This document shows, one piece after another, positions 63,531-64,000 of a stretch of DNA of 64,000 bases. Position 1 is the stretch's first letter. Every line of letters starts with the position of its first letter. Position numbers and translations under genes: made by a program. This DNA is from Lachnospiraceae bacterium (GTDB lineage: Bacteria > Bacillota > Clostridia > Lachnospirales > Lachnospiraceae), in NCBI GenBank assembly GCA_014239155.1, contig JAAZZQ010000085.1:124001-188000 (forward strand), in the 5' to 3' direction. Below the pieces are notes generated by a model that saw only the letters and a program-made list of their open reading frames with translations, ran no database searches and had not been told where the DNA came from.

Positions 63531-63662
63531 TAGAGAATTTGTAATACACAAAAAGATATTACTCCATGATTGATATTATTGCGAAAAGTAAGTATAATAG
63601 GAATCGATAGAACGTATTATAAAAGTCAACGCAAGTATCAATTGGTGAATGGAGAGATTTGT

Positions 63663-64000
63663 ATGTGCACAGCAGCTACTTATAAGACAGCAGATTTTTA
63701 TTTTGGACGTACACTGGATAATGATTTTTCCTATGGAGATGAGGTGACAATTACCCCCAGAAATTATCCGTTTCATTTTCGGAAGCTGGGAGATATTGAC
63801 ACACATTATGCAATGATTGGCATGGCGTATATAGCACAGGATTATCCGCTATATTATGATGCAGTCAATGAAAAAGGACTGGCGGTGGCAGGACTCAATT
63901 TTGTGGGGAACGCTGTTTACAGAGAGTGTGTAAATGATAAAGACAATCTTGCGCAGTTTGAGTTCATTCCGTGGATTCTTAGTCAGTGTGCTACAGTGAA
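63663..64000 (+). CDS. Choloylglycine hydrolase family (bile salt hydrolase-like), N-terminal part
   Basis: The frame runs open to the window end, giving 112 residues. It begins MCTAATYKTADFYFGRTLD. Cys2, exposed after removal of Met, is the N-terminal nucleophile of this family, and the Arg and Asp in FGRTLDND match active-site residues. TITPRNYPFHFRKLGD and THYAMIGMA are typical of bile salt hydrolases from gut Firmicutes rather than penicillin V acylases. It would release taurine or glycine from conjugated bile acids in the cytosol. The C-terminal two thirds, with the remaining catalytic residues, are outside the window. Confidence 0.85.
   Translation, partial: MCTAATYKTADFYFGRTLDNDFSYGDEVTITPRNYPFHFRKLGDIDTHYAMIGMAYIAQDYPLYYDAVNEKGLAVAGLNFVGNAVYRECVNDKDNLAQFEFIPWILSQCATV

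Overview
The window looks like chromosomal DNA of an anaerobic, low-GC Clostridia, most likely a gut Lachnospiraceae. The pointers are a spoIIID sporulation regulator, glgC/glgD as a pair, a PPi-type phosphofructokinase, an isc operon of iscR-iscS-iscU, a lipoprotein trigger-factor-like foldase, carbohydrate ABC transporters without their own ATPase, a GH43 lipoprotein and a bile-salt-hydrolase-like gene. The species cannot be named from sequence alone. Most genes are on the plus strand, many with ATGA-type overlaps. I saw no tRNA, rRNA or CRISPR array.

Layout. 0-6 kb: end of a GH31 glucosidase, an ABC exporter, an M15 peptidase and an SsuABC/NMT1-type ABC importer. 6-13 kb: two small membrane proteins (minus strand), an aconitase-family hydratase and glgC-glgD. 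12.3-13.9 kb: two strongly structured, ORF-free stretches that each end in an intrinsic terminator, flanking a small CarD-like gene. 13.9-22.9 kb: a PTS-IIC-like permease, envelope proteins (FKBP/trigger factor lipoprotein, NlpC/P60 hydrolase), spoIIID, an aminotransferase, a patatin, uppP, and an ArsR-like regulator facing the next locus. 23.7-38.5 kb: a 15-kb carbohydrate locus with two binding proteins, four permeases, an NHL-TPR-YIP1 membrane protein, a DUF5696-type protein and a GH43 lipoprotein. 38.6-41.1 kb: a GHKL kinase/LytTR regulator pair next to a small membrane protein. 41.5-44.9 kb: MoxR-DUF58-DUF4129-like operon. 45.1-51 kb: a Rep_3-type replication initiator and an ABC-2 export operon. 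51.2-56.4 kb: iscRSU and a large fused CoA-disulfide-reductase/rhodanese/sulfite-reductase-like/ferredoxin protein. 56.4-64 kb: pfp, a hybrid histidine kinase, a 50-aa protein gene with its own promoter and terminator, rtcB, a small HTH regulator and the start of a bile salt hydrolase.

The most notable non-genic signal is a superfamily of about 125-150 bp elements with GTTAC-type terminal inverted repeats, internal hairpins and, at several copies, 8-bp target-site duplications. They look like non-autonomous transposons (MITEs). One copy rewrote the end of an ABC permease gene just upstream of the iscR promoter. A second recurring signal is a family of related GAGTAGGGGAA palindromes placed at gene 3' ends. 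The two candidate structured RNAs around the CarD-like gene are the best candidates here for something undescribed.
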